Source: an uncultured Acetatifactor sp.
GTDB taxonomy: Bacteria; Bacillota; Clostridia; Lachnospirales; Lachnospiraceae
Assembly: GCA_947588705.1 (NCBI GenBank)
Contig: CANPYT010000003.1
Coordinates: 20,023-84,022 of the forward strand
Length of the DNA stretch: 64,000 nucleotides
Reading direction: 5' to 3'
The position numbers were made by a program, and so were the translations under genes. The notes under the pieces are model-generated. The model saw only the letters and a list, made by a program, of their open reading frames with translations. It did not search any database and was not told the origin of the DNA. Below are positions 42,590 to 51,567 of this stretch, piece by piece; the stretch's first letter is position 1, and every line of letters starts with the position of its first letter.

Positions 42590-44053
42590 CTATTGCGCCC
42601 ATTCCTCTTTCAATACGTTCAGCCTCTCGATCCGGGCATCCTCTGGCCCTGTCATGGAGCATCCCTTCTCCCGGGCATACGCGATGTATTCCAAGATCGG
42701 CCCGGTGATCTCCTCCCCCGGCGCCAGGATGGGAATCCCCGGCGGATAGCACATGACAAATTCACTGCATATACGCCCTTCCGTCTGTTCCAGGGGCAGG
42801 GATTCCTTTTCCGCGTAAAAAGCATATTGGGGCGATACCGCCACTTTCGGCTCAATGTATTCCTGGGTAAACATTCCCGTGTTGTCTCTTCCGTACTTTC
42901 GCCGGATCTCCACCAGCGCACTGATCAGCCGCTCTATATCCCGCTCCCTGTCGCCGATGGACACATAGGCCAGCACATTTGCAATATCGCCCAGTTCCAT
43001 CTGGATATCGTACTCATCCCGAAGGATATCATAGACCTCGATCCCCGCCAAGCCTACGCCGAGAGTGTTCACCGTCAGCTTGGTCTTGTCAAAGTCATAA
43101 ATGCTGTCTCCGTTTATCAGCTGGGAGGTGTATGCGTAATACCCTCCGATCCGGTTGATCTCCTCCCTGGCATACTCCGCCAGCGCCACCACCTTCCGAA
43201 ACTCTTCCCTGCCCCGCAGGGCCAGATTCCTCCGGGAAATGTCCAAGCTTGCCAGCAGCAGGTAGGAAGCGCTGGTGGTCTGGGTCAGGTTGATGATCTG
43301 CCGCACATAGCCCGGCTGCATGGACGGGCCGGTCAGCAGAAAAGAACTCTGCGTAAGGCTTCCTCCTGATTTGTGCATACTCACCGCAGCCATGTCCGCC
43401 CCGGCTTCCATAGCGGATACCGGCATATCCTCCCCAAAATAAAAATGCGTACCATGAGCCTCGTCCACCAGCACCTTCATCCCGCTCCTGTGAGCCAGCT
43501 TCACGATACTTCTCAGGTCAGAACAGATTCCGTAATAAGTAGGGTTATTCACCAGCACCGCCACGGCGTCCGGGTTTTCCCGGATCGTCCTCTCCACCTG
43601 GGATACCTTCATGCCTAGGGCGATACCAAGCCGGCCGTCCATATCCGGATTCACATAGATGGGGATGGCGCCGCTCAACACCAGCGCATTGATGACGCTG
43701 CGGTGCACGTTCCGGGGCAGGATGATCTTATCTCCCTTTTTACAGACGCTTAAGACCATGCTCTGCACGGAAGATGTGGTCCCGCCCACCATCAGAAAGG
43801 CATACGCGGCGCCAAACGCCTCCGCGGCAGCACCTTCCGCCTCCCGGATCACGGAAATGGGATGGCACAGATTGTCCAGGGGCTTCATGGAATTTACATC
43901 CAGGGAAACACACTGCTGGCCCAGGAGCTTCACCAGCTCCGGGTTTCCCCTCCCCCGCTTATGTCCGGGCACGTCAAAGGGAACCACCCGGTTTTTCTTA
44001 AATTCCTCCAAAGCCTCATAGATCGGCGCTCTGGACTGATCGTACAGACCCAT
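42590..44053 (-). CDS. speA: Orn/Lys/Arg decarboxylase family, likely biosynthetic arginine decarboxylase
   Basis: PFDVPGHKRGRGNPEL...VDEAHGTHFYFGEDMP...SMHKSGGSLTQSS; context with aguA/aguB. Confidence 0.88.
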   Translation of the reverse strand: MGLYDQSRAPIYEALEEFKKNRVVPFDVPGHKRGRGNPELVKLLGQQCVSLDVNSMKPLDNLCHPISVIREAEGAAAEAFGAAYAFLMVGGTTSSVQSMVLSVCKKGDKIILPRNVHRSVINALVLSGAIPIYVNPDMDGRLGIALGMKVSQVERTIRENPDAVAVLVNNPTYYGICSDLRSIVKLAHRSGMKVLVDEAHGTHFYFGEDMPVSAMEAGADMAAVSMHKSGGSLTQSSFLLTGPSMQPGYVRQIINLTQTTSASYLLLASLDISRRNLALRGREEFRKVVALAEYAREEINRIGGYYAYTSQLINGDSIYDFDKTKLTVNTLGVGLAGIEVYDILRDEYDIQMELGDIANVLAYVSIGDRERDIERLISALVEIRRKYGRDNTGMFTQEYIEPKVAVSPQYAFYAEKESLPLEQTEGRICSEFVMCYPPGIPILAPGEEITGPILEYIAYAREKGCSMTGPEDARIERLNVLKEEWAQ

Positions 44054-44071
44054 CCGCAGGTCTCCCCCTTT

Positions 44072-44833
44072 TTATGAAAAGACGTTCCTTCCGCTGAATA
44101 TCTCTATCATCTCTCTTCGGAGATTGTTGGTTATCTCCAGCCTTGTCTTAGGCGGAAGCTCATAGACATCGCTGTTGAACAGATAATTCTGAAGGTCGAT
44201 CTCTTTAATCAGCATCTTTGTATGGAAGATATTGGCCTCATACACATTGATATCCACCGCATCATACCTGCGCAGGGTAGTCGAGTCAATGTAATCCTGA
44301 ATGGAGGTTATATGGTGGTCCATAAACAACTTCTGTCCGCCCATGTCTCTGGTAAACCCTCTTACCCGGTAGTCCATGGTAATGATATCGGAGTCAAAAG
44401 AATCGATCAGATAATCCAGCGTGGACAGGGGCGTGATCTCTCCGCAGGTAGCCACATCGATATCCACCCGGAAGGTGGCAAGGCAGGTCTCCGGGTGGTA
44501 TTCCGGATAGGTATGCACTGTGATATGGCTTTTATCCAGATGGGCTACGGTAGTGTCTCCCGCAGGGATCATGCTGTGTTCCGCGATCAGGATCGTCACG
44601 GAGCTCCCCTGCGGCTCATAATCCTGGCTGGAGATATTCAGCACTTTCGCGCCGATCATATCCGTCACATTGGTCAGTATCTTTGTAAGCCGCTCCGAGT
44701 TGTACTGCCTGTCGATGTATGCAATATAATCCTTCTGCTCCCGCTGTGTCTCCGCATAGCAGATATCATAAATATTGAAGCTCAGGGCTTTTGTCAGATT
44801 ATTAAATCCATAGAGTGTAATTTTGTCGCTCAT
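44072..44833 (-). CDS. speD: S-adenosylmethionine decarboxylase proenzyme
   Basis: [47 protein letters not shown]. Confidence 0.93.
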   Translation of the reverse strand: MSDKITLYGFNNLTKALSFNIYDICYAETQREQKDYIAYIDRQYNSERLTKILTNVTDMIGAKVLNISSQDYEPQGSSVTILIAEHSMIPAGDTTVAHLDKSHITVHTYPEYHPETCLATFRVDIDVATCGEITPLSTLDYLIDSFDSDIITMDYRVRGFTRDMGGQKLFMDHHITSIQDYIDSTTLRRYDAVDINVYEANIFHTKMLIKEIDLQNYLFNSDVYELPPKTRLEITNNLRREMIEIFSGRNVFS

Positions 44834-44890
44834 GGTTTCGCTCCTTTATCGGCCATCGAAAGCATCTTCTCTTTCACCCGAAAACAAACT

Positions 44891-44919
44891 ACGGCAGGTG
44901 TCGATAAAACACCTGCCGT
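44891..44919 (-). promoter_or_regulatory. Leader hairpin 2 upstream of speD (possible attenuator)
   Basis: Perfect 11-bp stem ACGGCAGGTGT/ACACCTGCCGT, followed on the minus strand by AGTTTGTTTT. Confidence 0.55.
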
Positions 44920-44949
44920 GAAAATCTGTACTCTCTTCTGTTTCCTGCC

Positions 44950-44982
44950 GCGGCTTCAGGACACTGCACCCTGAAGATCCGC
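44950..44982 (-). promoter_or_regulatory. Leader hairpin 1 upstream of speD
   Basis: GCGG-CTTCAGG / CCTGAAG-(2-nt bulge)-CCGC. Confidence 0.5.
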
Positions 44983-45227
44983 GTATGAAAGCAACAGCTA
45001 TGTGGTTTTTAGAGTCTATATAGCAAATATTTTACTTTTACTACTCTTATTGACCGTTTCACAAGTTAGGTGTGCATCAGCACCGGTTTATAGTAACCAA
45101 CTTATAAAATTTGAGCTTTTAACTCAATCAATAAGGCAACAAGGTTGCCAAAATATTTGCATGGAAGACTCCGTCAAACTGTTTTCCATACATCAGCACT
45201 ATAACATATATGCCGATATGAAGTCAA

Positions 45228-45281
45228 TTCCAAAATTGTTTTTAATTCACCTTTTTCCAAAATTGTTTTTAATTCACCTTT
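45228..45281. repeat. 27-bp direct tandem repeat (2 copies) in AT-rich intergenic DNA
   Basis: TTCCAAAATTGTTTTTAATTCACCTTT twice, followed by degenerate partial TTAATTCACCTTT copies. Confidence 0.8.
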
Positions 45282-45361
45282 TCACTTCACCTTTTTAATT
45301 CACCTTTATTTCTTTTATTTCTTTGGTTCCTTTTTTTCTTTATTTCTTCTTTATTTCTACG

Positions 45362-45520
45362 TAACAGCTCAGCCGGTTGCCGTGTCCAGAAGGAAATCGT
45401 GCCCGCACGAATTTTACTCTGGATACGGCAACCGAAGGAGCGCCATCTGACGGACAAAGGCGGGCGCACAGCGCCGGAGTGCGCGTCAGCGCGGCTTTGC
45501 GTTTGGCGCGGGCTGAACTA
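45362..45520 (+). repeat. Dispersed structured repeat, copy 2
   Basis: TAACAGCTCAGCC...GGCTGAACT ends; shares GGCGCACAGCGCCGGAG-GCGCGTCAGCGCGGCTTTGCG core with copy 1; different but paired long stem. Confidence 0.85.
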
Positions 45521-45869
45521 ATTCAAGCACCTGCTGCTGACTGTCTTCCTCGATGAGGCCGATCCCCATAAATACCGCCCATATATAAGGTGCGCCATAC
45601 ATATTCAGGGTCTTGGGGCCTACGATCCTGGCAGGGGCTCCTTCCACAGCCCGGTCCAGGCGCAGTTTCTCATAAGCCTTCTCAAAGGTACTTCTTGTGA
45701 TGGACCTCTCTCTTCTGTCAGTAAAGAGCTCCCCACCCTTGATGGTGTAGGTAAAGGGCAGGCCCTTTTTTGTAAAAAAGCCCTCTCCCTGGTGCGCTGT
45801 GATCACATCCCACAGATCTTCCAAGGATACTTTTGAATCGTTAAACCTCATAAAAGTATATCTCCGCAT
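45486..45869 (-). CDS. Hypothetical protein whose C-terminus is encoded by the dispersed repeat
   Basis: 127 aa; body MRRYTFMRFNDSKVSLEDLWDVITAHQGEGFFTKKGLPFTYTIKGGELF...; tail VQPAPNAKPR* lies in copy 2. Confidence 0.65.
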   Translation of the reverse strand: MRRYTFMRFNDSKVSLEDLWDVITAHQGEGFFTKKGLPFTYTIKGGELFTDRRERSITRSTFEKAYEKLRLDRAVEGAPARIVGPKTLNMYGAPYIWAVFMGIGLIEEDSQQQVLELVQPAPNAKPR

Positions 45870-46055
45870 TCTTCAGACTAATCAAACATGTCTATAAGAA
45901 TGTTACAGGCAACCGGGCCAATTGTCAACAGCTTCCCGCGATCAAATTTCACCTCCTAATTTTCAACCTCCTAATTTTTCATTTTTTTGCGGTTGATTTA
46001 CATTCTTTCTTTATTATATAATAAAATTTGATATAAAATGAGGGAGGACGTAATC

Positions 46056-46487
46056 ATGTTGATCTCAACTAAGGGCCGCTATGCGCTCCGCATTATGATC
46101 GATCTGGCCGAGCATCAGTCGGAGGGGTTCATCCCTCTGAAGGAAACCGCCAACCGCCAGGACATTTCCGAAAAATACCTGGAAAGCATTCTGAAGATCC
46201 TGGTACAGAATAAATTCCTGGAAGGTCTGCGCGGGAAGGGCGGCGGGTATCGACTGACCCGGGCGCCGGAAACTTATACGGTAGGAAGCATCCTTCGGCT
46301 CACGGAAAATTCCCTTGCAACCGTCAGCTGCCTTGAACCGGGCCAGCCCCCCTGCGCAAAGATGGCCACTTGCCGTACACTGCCTATGTGGAAAGGACTG
46401 GACAAGCTGATCAACGACTACCTGGACAGCGTGACTCTCGACCAGCTGATGCAGCCAAACCCGCCCGGATGGGATTACGTCATATAA
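46056..46487 (+). CDS. Rrf2-family transcriptional regulator (IscR-like)
   Basis: MLISTKGRYALRIMIDLAEHQSEGFIPLKETANRQDISEKYLESILKILVQNKFLEGLRGKGGGYRL; three conserved-type Cys CLEPGQPPCAKMATC. Confidence 0.93.
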   Translation: MLISTKGRYALRIMIDLAEHQSEGFIPLKETANRQDISEKYLESILKILVQNKFLEGLRGKGGGYRLTRAPETYTVGSILRLTENSLATVSCLEPGQPPCAKMATCRTLPMWKGLDKLINDYLDSVTLDQLMQPNPPGWDYVI

Positions 46488-46613
46488 AAACTATTTTCTC
46501 TTAAATGCTGTATTCATAGTCTTCCCTCAGGATCTGATGCCCGGATGCCGTCCGAAGCTCGGCATGGATATCGTCAAAATCTATCGTTCCCTTCTCTGCC
46601 CGCTCCAGAAAGT

Positions 46614-47177
46614 TCAGGTGGCGGAAGAATCCTCCGTTTCGCTGGTCTCGGTTTCCGTCAGCTCCTCCAGGGAGATATTCAGCCTGCTGATATCCTGCTG
46701 ATCCACCACATACACATCCGTGCCGCCCGGAACGCATACATAGCATGAGGAGGTCAATTCGTTGCTGTCGCCCACATTATACACGTAACTTTCAGAGGCG
46801 GTCTCATAAGAGAACGTTCCGGAAGGTTCCGCCAGTCCATACAGACTCAGATCTTCCACATCCGAAATAACCTGTTCCGCCGCCACCGGCACAATGTAAT
46901 TCAGGATAAGGTCGAGCCGGTCCTGCTTAATAGCTATAGAATGATCTTCCGCATAGTACCATACGCCATCCTCTTTCTCAAAGGTATAATTTTCTCCCTC
47001 ATGGTCAAAGGAAAACCGAATGATCTCTTCCGGCAGGACTTCCGCTATGGGAGTCCTCTCCACATCCTCCTCTTTCTCTTCCTGCCTCAGTTTATACTGC
47101 CGGATGCCAAAGTATGCCGCCGCCAGCGCCACAAACAGCGCCAGCAGGACCAACATCTGTATTTTCTGTCTTTTCAT
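46614..47177 (-). CDS. DUF4340 domain-containing protein, possibly truncated/frameshifted
   Basis: MKRQKIQMLVLLALFVALAAAYFGIRQYKLRQEEKEE...; partner of the Gld-type ABC genes upstream. Confidence 0.8.
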   Translation of the reverse strand: MKRQKIQMLVLLALFVALAAAYFGIRQYKLRQEEKEEDVERTPIAEVLPEEIIRFSFDHEGENYTFEKEDGVWYYAEDHSIAIKQDRLDLILNYIVPVAAEQVISDVEDLSLYGLAEPSGTFSYETASESYVYNVGDSNELTSSCYVCVPGGTDVYVVDQQDISRLNISLEELTETETSETEDSSAT

Positions 47178-47179
47178 CT

Positions 47180-49303
47180 CTACAACCGCCTCCTCCTGAA
47201 CCAGATGATAAATCCGGCCAGCAGACATCCCGCGGGAATTACCAGTATTGTCACGGCTCCCACCAAAACTGCCCTGGCTCTGGTTACCATTAACGCGGAA
47301 ACTTCATAGCTCTTGGCCGGGATAGATACGCTGATCTCATGGTCAGCGAAGCTTCCAATGATATTGGTAAATACCATCTGATTCGCTCCGCTCACGATCT
47401 CGTTGGCTTCGTCGGTAAAGAATTGCTCACAGCCGATCACCACCATTGTGGCCGCGTTTCCCTCTTCCGTTTCTTTCTCCGCCGCAACGGCCACGGCAAA
47501 CGGGCCGTCAATATCGCCCTCCTCCTTCTCATAGCTTTCGCTGGCAAGGTCTATCTTGGAATACGCGCTGTCCGAAGTAGACAGGAAGGTGTCATAGGAA
47601 ATCCCCTCCGCTGCCTCATCCTCGATCACAATTCCCTGGGCGTAGGGCGCAAAGACATAATAATCCCCATATACCCCGTCCAGATAACCGGAATAAGACT
47701 GGACAGGCAGCAGCCAGTAAGGCGTGGCATAATATCGATCCGCATCCGATTCCACGATCAGTCCGTCCGTCAGGCGAAGGCCCATCTCCTCCAGGAGCTG
47801 ATCCAGATTCGGGGTCGCCTCCTGAGCCATGCCCGCCACAAACACAATATCTCCGCCGGCATTCAGATAATCCAGCACCTTATCTCTATCCTCATTCGAC
47901 AAGTCGTGGACAGGAGCGTTGATAAGCAGGCAGGCCGCATCCTCCGGCACCGTCTCATAGTCTATCAGGTTGATGGACTCATATTCCACATTTTCCCGTT
48001 CCAGCGCGGTAGTAAATCCGGAACTCAGCGCATACTCCCCGTGCCCCTCCAGGAGATAGATCTTAGGCATATCGTCTGACAACACGTAATCCAGGGCGCT
48101 CGTGATCTGCCCCTCGCCGTCATATCCGGTAGTGGTGGCGGAATAGCCTCCGGTAGAATAGTCATACTCATAGTCGGCTTCATAGATCTCACTGTAATCG
48201 ATCACCCTGCTCCGCTTATCGCTGACCACGATCAGACTGTTTAAGCTGATATTTGCGCTGGTATACTGAGTGTGAAACCGTGGATTCTGATTCGGATCCA
48301 CATACTGCACCGTAATATGGTCGGACAGATCGTCATAGCGCTGCAGGGTCTGATCCAGAACCGTATCGCAGTTGTCCTGGGCCACGATCACATAGATGTC
48401 CACATCCTCCTGCATACTGTCCACATATTCCCGGGTCTGGTCCGTGAGAGAGTAAAGCTTCTGCGCCGTCATGTCCAAAGAAGTCCATGACCTCGGCAGT
48501 TCCCCCATCACGATATTTACGGCTATCGTCACGGCGACAGCCGCCAACGTGCTTCCCAGGCTGTACGCGCCCAGGCGAAAGGACTTGACAGACACGTTGT
48601 ACCGCCTCTTCTGAATAGACTGTACCGTCAAAAACAGCGCCAGCGCCGACAGTGACACAAAATAGACTACGGAAGAAAGATCCAGGGTGCCGTTCAGCAG
48701 GTTGCTGAACGGGGTATACATGTCAAAGCAGCAAAGCAGGGTATACAGCCAGTTATCCGTAGAAAACACCACACTGCAGATGGAAGAAATCATATATCCC
48801 AGGAAGAGCGCAAGAAACGTCAGTACCGCGGAAATCACCTGGCTCTCCGTCAGGGACGAGATCAATATGCCGATGGAAATGGCTGCCATTCCATACAGGA
48901 AAAATCCCAATATAGCCAGATATGCCTCCCCCAGCGGAACCGAGCCTGACAGGCTCATGATCAGCGGATAAGTACATATCACCGCGCAGGGGATAAGGAA
49001 AATGGTCATCAGCGCCAGGAATTTTCCCAGGACGATGCCGCCCACGGAAACCGGCGCTGTCAGGATCAGCTGGTCCGTTCTGCTCCTCCGCTCTTCCGCC
49101 AGGATCCGCATGGACAGAACGGGCACACTGATCAGGAACAGCAGGACCACATTGGACATGGCATATGTGAAATAAGGGCTCCCGCCATACATATTATACA
49201 CATAGAAATACAGGCTCACATAAAACAAAGTCACCGCTATGAACAGCAGGCCGATAAAGGAACAAAAATAGGTTTTCAACTCTTTTTTATATATGGCAAA
49301 CAT
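47180..49303 (-). CDS. Fused ABC-2 permease / GldG-like (ABC-type uncharacterised transport) protein
   Basis: N-terminal permease (MFAIYKKELKTYFCSFIGLLFIAV...MRILAEERRSRTDQLILTAPVS), C-terminal GldG-like domain (LTDQTREYVDSMQEDVDIYVIV...ALDYVLSDDMPKIYLLEGHGEY). Confidence 0.88.
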   Translation of the reverse strand: MFAIYKKELKTYFCSFIGLLFIAVTLFYVSLYFYVYNMYGGSPYFTYAMSNVVLLFLISVPVLSMRILAEERRSRTDQLILTAPVSVGGIVLGKFLALMTIFLIPCAVICTYPLIMSLSGSVPLGEAYLAILGFFLYGMAAISIGILISSLTESQVISAVLTFLALFLGYMISSICSVVFSTDNWLYTLLCCFDMYTPFSNLLNGTLDLSSVVYFVSLSALALFLTVQSIQKRRYNVSVKSFRLGAYSLGSTLAAVAVTIAVNIVMGELPRSWTSLDMTAQKLYSLTDQTREYVDSMQEDVDIYVIVAQDNCDTVLDQTLQRYDDLSDHITVQYVDPNQNPRFHTQYTSANISLNSLIVVSDKRSRVIDYSEIYEADYEYDYSTGGYSATTTGYDGEGQITSALDYVLSDDMPKIYLLEGHGEYALSSGFTTALERENVEYESINLIDYETVPEDAACLLINAPVHDLSNEDRDKVLDYLNAGGDIVFVAGMAQEATPNLDQLLEEMGLRLTDGLIVESDADRYYATPYWLLPVQSYSGYLDGVYGDYYVFAPYAQGIVIEDEAAEGISYDTFLSTSDSAYSKIDLASESYEKEEGDIDGPFAVAVAAEKETEEGNAATMVVIGCEQFFTDEANEIVSGANQMVFTNIIGSFADHEISVSIPAKSYEVSALMVTRARAVLVGAVTILVIPAGCLLAGFIIWFRRRRL

Positions 49304-49304
49304 G

Positions 49305-50276
49305 CTATTTTCCCTCCTCTGTCTGGGCAGTCTCTTCCCCGGTCAGCTCCAGGAAGATATCCTCCAGGGATTTTCCGGCCCGGGACATTTCATAGATGGG
49401 AAGCCCCGCATTGGCCAGCGCATAAAACACGCTTTCCCGGATATCCAGATCCCCGCTTCCGGCAGTGACCCGCACTCCTACACAGCCCTGCTCCCCGCAT
49501 TCCATCTCCTCGACGGAGTCAATTGTTTCCAGCGTCTGCAGCGCAGAACGGACACTCTCTCCGGTTCCCTTTACCGTCAGCAGAAGCTCCTCCGCCCCGG
49601 TCATGCGTTTTTGCAGTCCCTCCGGGGAATCGCTGGCCACCAGGTGCCCGTGGGAAAGTATCATGACGTGGTCGCACACCGCGCTGACTTCCGAAAGGAT
49701 GTGGGAACTGAGGATGATCGTATGCTCTTTTCCCAGCTCCCTGATCAGATCCCTGATTTCTATGATCTGCTTGGGATCCAGCCCCACGGAAGGCTCATCC
49801 AAAATGATCACATCCGGGTTTCCCAACATTGTCTGGGCAAGGCCCACCCTCTGGCGGTACCCTTTTGACAGATTCCTGATAAGGCGGCCGCTCATGTCAG
49901 AGATGCCCGCTTTCTCCATCACAGCTCCGATCTGGGCGCTCCGCTCTTTCCCAGGCAGCTTTTTCAGCTCAGCCGCGAAGGCCAAATACTCCTTCACCGT
50001 CATTTCCATATAAAGCGGCGGTATCTCCGGCAGATATCCGATCTTTTTCTTGGCCGCCTCCGGCTCCTTCTGGATATCCCTCCCATCGATGGTCACAGTC
50101 CCCTCCGTGGGGGCCAAATATCCTGTGATCATGTTCATTGTGGTAGATTTTCCCGCTCCATTGGGGCCCAGGAACCCGTAGATCTGTCCCCGCTCCACAC
50201 AAAATGACAGATGATCGACCGCCACATGCCCGCCATACTTTTTCGTGAGATTTTTGACTTCTATCATATGAAATTC
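49305..50276 (-). CDS. ABC transporter ATP-binding protein
   Basis: Walker A GPNGAGKSTTMNMI, LSKGYRQRVGLAQ signature, VIILDEPSVGLDP. Confidence 0.93.
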   Translation of the reverse strand, partial: EFHMIEVKNLTKKYGGHVAVDHLSFCVERGQIYGFLGPNGAGKSTTMNMITGYLAPTEGTVTIDGRDIQKEPEAAKKKIGYLPEIPPLYMEMTVKEYLAFAAELKKLPGKERSAQIGAVMEKAGISDMSGRLIRNLSKGYRQRVGLAQTMLGNPDVIILDEPSVGLDPKQIIEIRDLIRELGKEHTIILSSHILSEVSAVCDHVMILSHGHLVASDSPEGLQKRMTGAEELLLTVKGTGESVRSALQTLETIDSVEEMECGEQGCVGVRVTAGSGDLDIRESVFYALANAGLPIYEMSRAGKSLEDIFLELTGEETAQTEEGK

Positions 50277-50386
50277 ACCTTTCCCGGTGGGCACGATCGT
50301 CCACCCTGATATCTTAGTGTATTGTAAAGGTAAAATGTCATCGTTTGGTGATGGAAATGTGAAAAAAATGTGAACGAAAAAAGTAA

Positions 50387-50416
50387 CAGGGCTTCCGCAC
50401 TACTGCGGCAGCCCTG
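50387..50416 (-). terminator. Intrinsic terminator downstream of the HD-GYP regulator
   Basis: CAGGGCT-t-CCGCA-ctac-TGCGG-c-AGCCCTG; minus strand continues TTACTTTTTT. Confidence 0.75.
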
Positions 50417-50429
50417 CGCCTTTGTTTTT

Positions 50430-51539
50430 TCAACGAAATTCTTCCTGTTTCTTTTTCAGTTCATGGTTCAGATCTTCAAATTTTTTCTTCACCCGGCGGA
50501 AACATTCCAACAACTTTGGCGAAAACACACCGCACTCGCCGGATACGATCATATGGAATGCCTCGTCCTCGGAGTAAGCGCTCTTATAAACGCGCTCGCT
50601 GACCAGGGCGTCATAGGCGTCCGCCAAACCTACCAGCTGAGCGGAGATCGGGATCTCTTCTCCTGCCAGCCCATCGGGATAACCCTTGCCGTCGTACCGC
50701 TCATGATGATGGCGGCAGATCTCGTAACTGATCTTGCTGTAGGTTTCGTCCCAGACACCCTCCACATTGTCCAGCACCTCACACCCTCTTGTCGTGTGGG
50801 ATTTCATATATTCGTACTCGTCCTTGGTGAGCCTTGCGGGCTTTAACAGGATATTGTCCGGGATGGCGATCTTTCCAATGTCGTGGAGGGCGCTTGCGGA
50901 AACGATAACTTCTATCTTTTCCTGATTCAGCCCATATTCCGGGTAATCGTTCATCATCTGTTCCGCCAGGATCCTGGTAAAACTCTTCACGCGCTTGATG
51001 TGTTCGCCGCTTTCCAGGTTACGGCATTCTACCACTGTACCGAGAATATCGATGATCCTGACATTACTCTCTTTCAGCCTTTCCGCCTGCATCACCAGGA
51101 GCTTATACTGCTTTTTAAGGGTTTCTGTCTGTTTCTCAACTTTTTCTTCCAGATTGTTCTTATAGAGAAACAGATCGACGATATTTTTCACGCGGTTGCG
51201 GACGATAGCGTTATCAAACGGCTTCTTGATAAAATCCGAGACGCCCATCTCAAAACATTTGCTCTCCACTTCCGCTTTCGATTCCGCGGTGATCACCAGC
51301 ACCGGGATCGTCTTCAGCCAGGATTGATTGCGCATCACTTCCAGCACCATAAAGCCATCAACTTCCGGCATGATCAGGTCCAACAGCACTACCGCAATTT
51401 CCTCCTGATATTTCTGGATCATGGCAATCGCTTTTTTCCCGCTGTCCGCTTCCAGGATCGGGTAATCATTTTCCAGAATTGCCGACAACATTTCCCGATT
51501 CAATTCCAAATCGTCAACGATCAAAACCTTACTGCGCAT
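50430..51539 (-). CDS. Response regulator with HD-GYP-type phosphodiesterase domain
   Basis: Receiver VLIVDDLELNREML...VVLLDLIMPEVDGFMVLEVM; HD domain ALHDIGKIAIPDNILLKPARLTKDEYEYMKSHTTRGCEVL, HHERYDGKGYPDGLAGEEIPISAQLVGLADAYDAL. Confidence 0.95.
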   Translation of the reverse strand: MRSKVLIVDDLELNREMLSAILENDYPILEADSGKKAIAMIQKYQEEIAVVLLDLIMPEVDGFMVLEVMRNQSWLKTIPVLVITAESKAEVESKCFEMGVSDFIKKPFDNAIVRNRVKNIVDLFLYKNNLEEKVEKQTETLKKQYKLLVMQAERLKESNVRIIDILGTVVECRNLESGEHIKRVKSFTRILAEQMMNDYPEYGLNQEKIEVIVSASALHDIGKIAIPDNILLKPARLTKDEYEYMKSHTTRGCEVLDNVEGVWDETYSKISYEICRHHHERYDGKGYPDGLAGEEIPISAQLVGLADAYDALVSERVYKSAYSEDEAFHMIVSGECGVFSPKLLECFRRVKKKFEDLNHELKKKQEEFR

Positions 51540-51567
51540 AACTGTTCCTCCGCAGCCCGTCTCCAGA

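Noticed and set aside
45002-45298. 98-aa plus-strand ORF
   Set aside because: Low complexity, generated by AT-rich tandem repeats; no clear ribosome-binding site.
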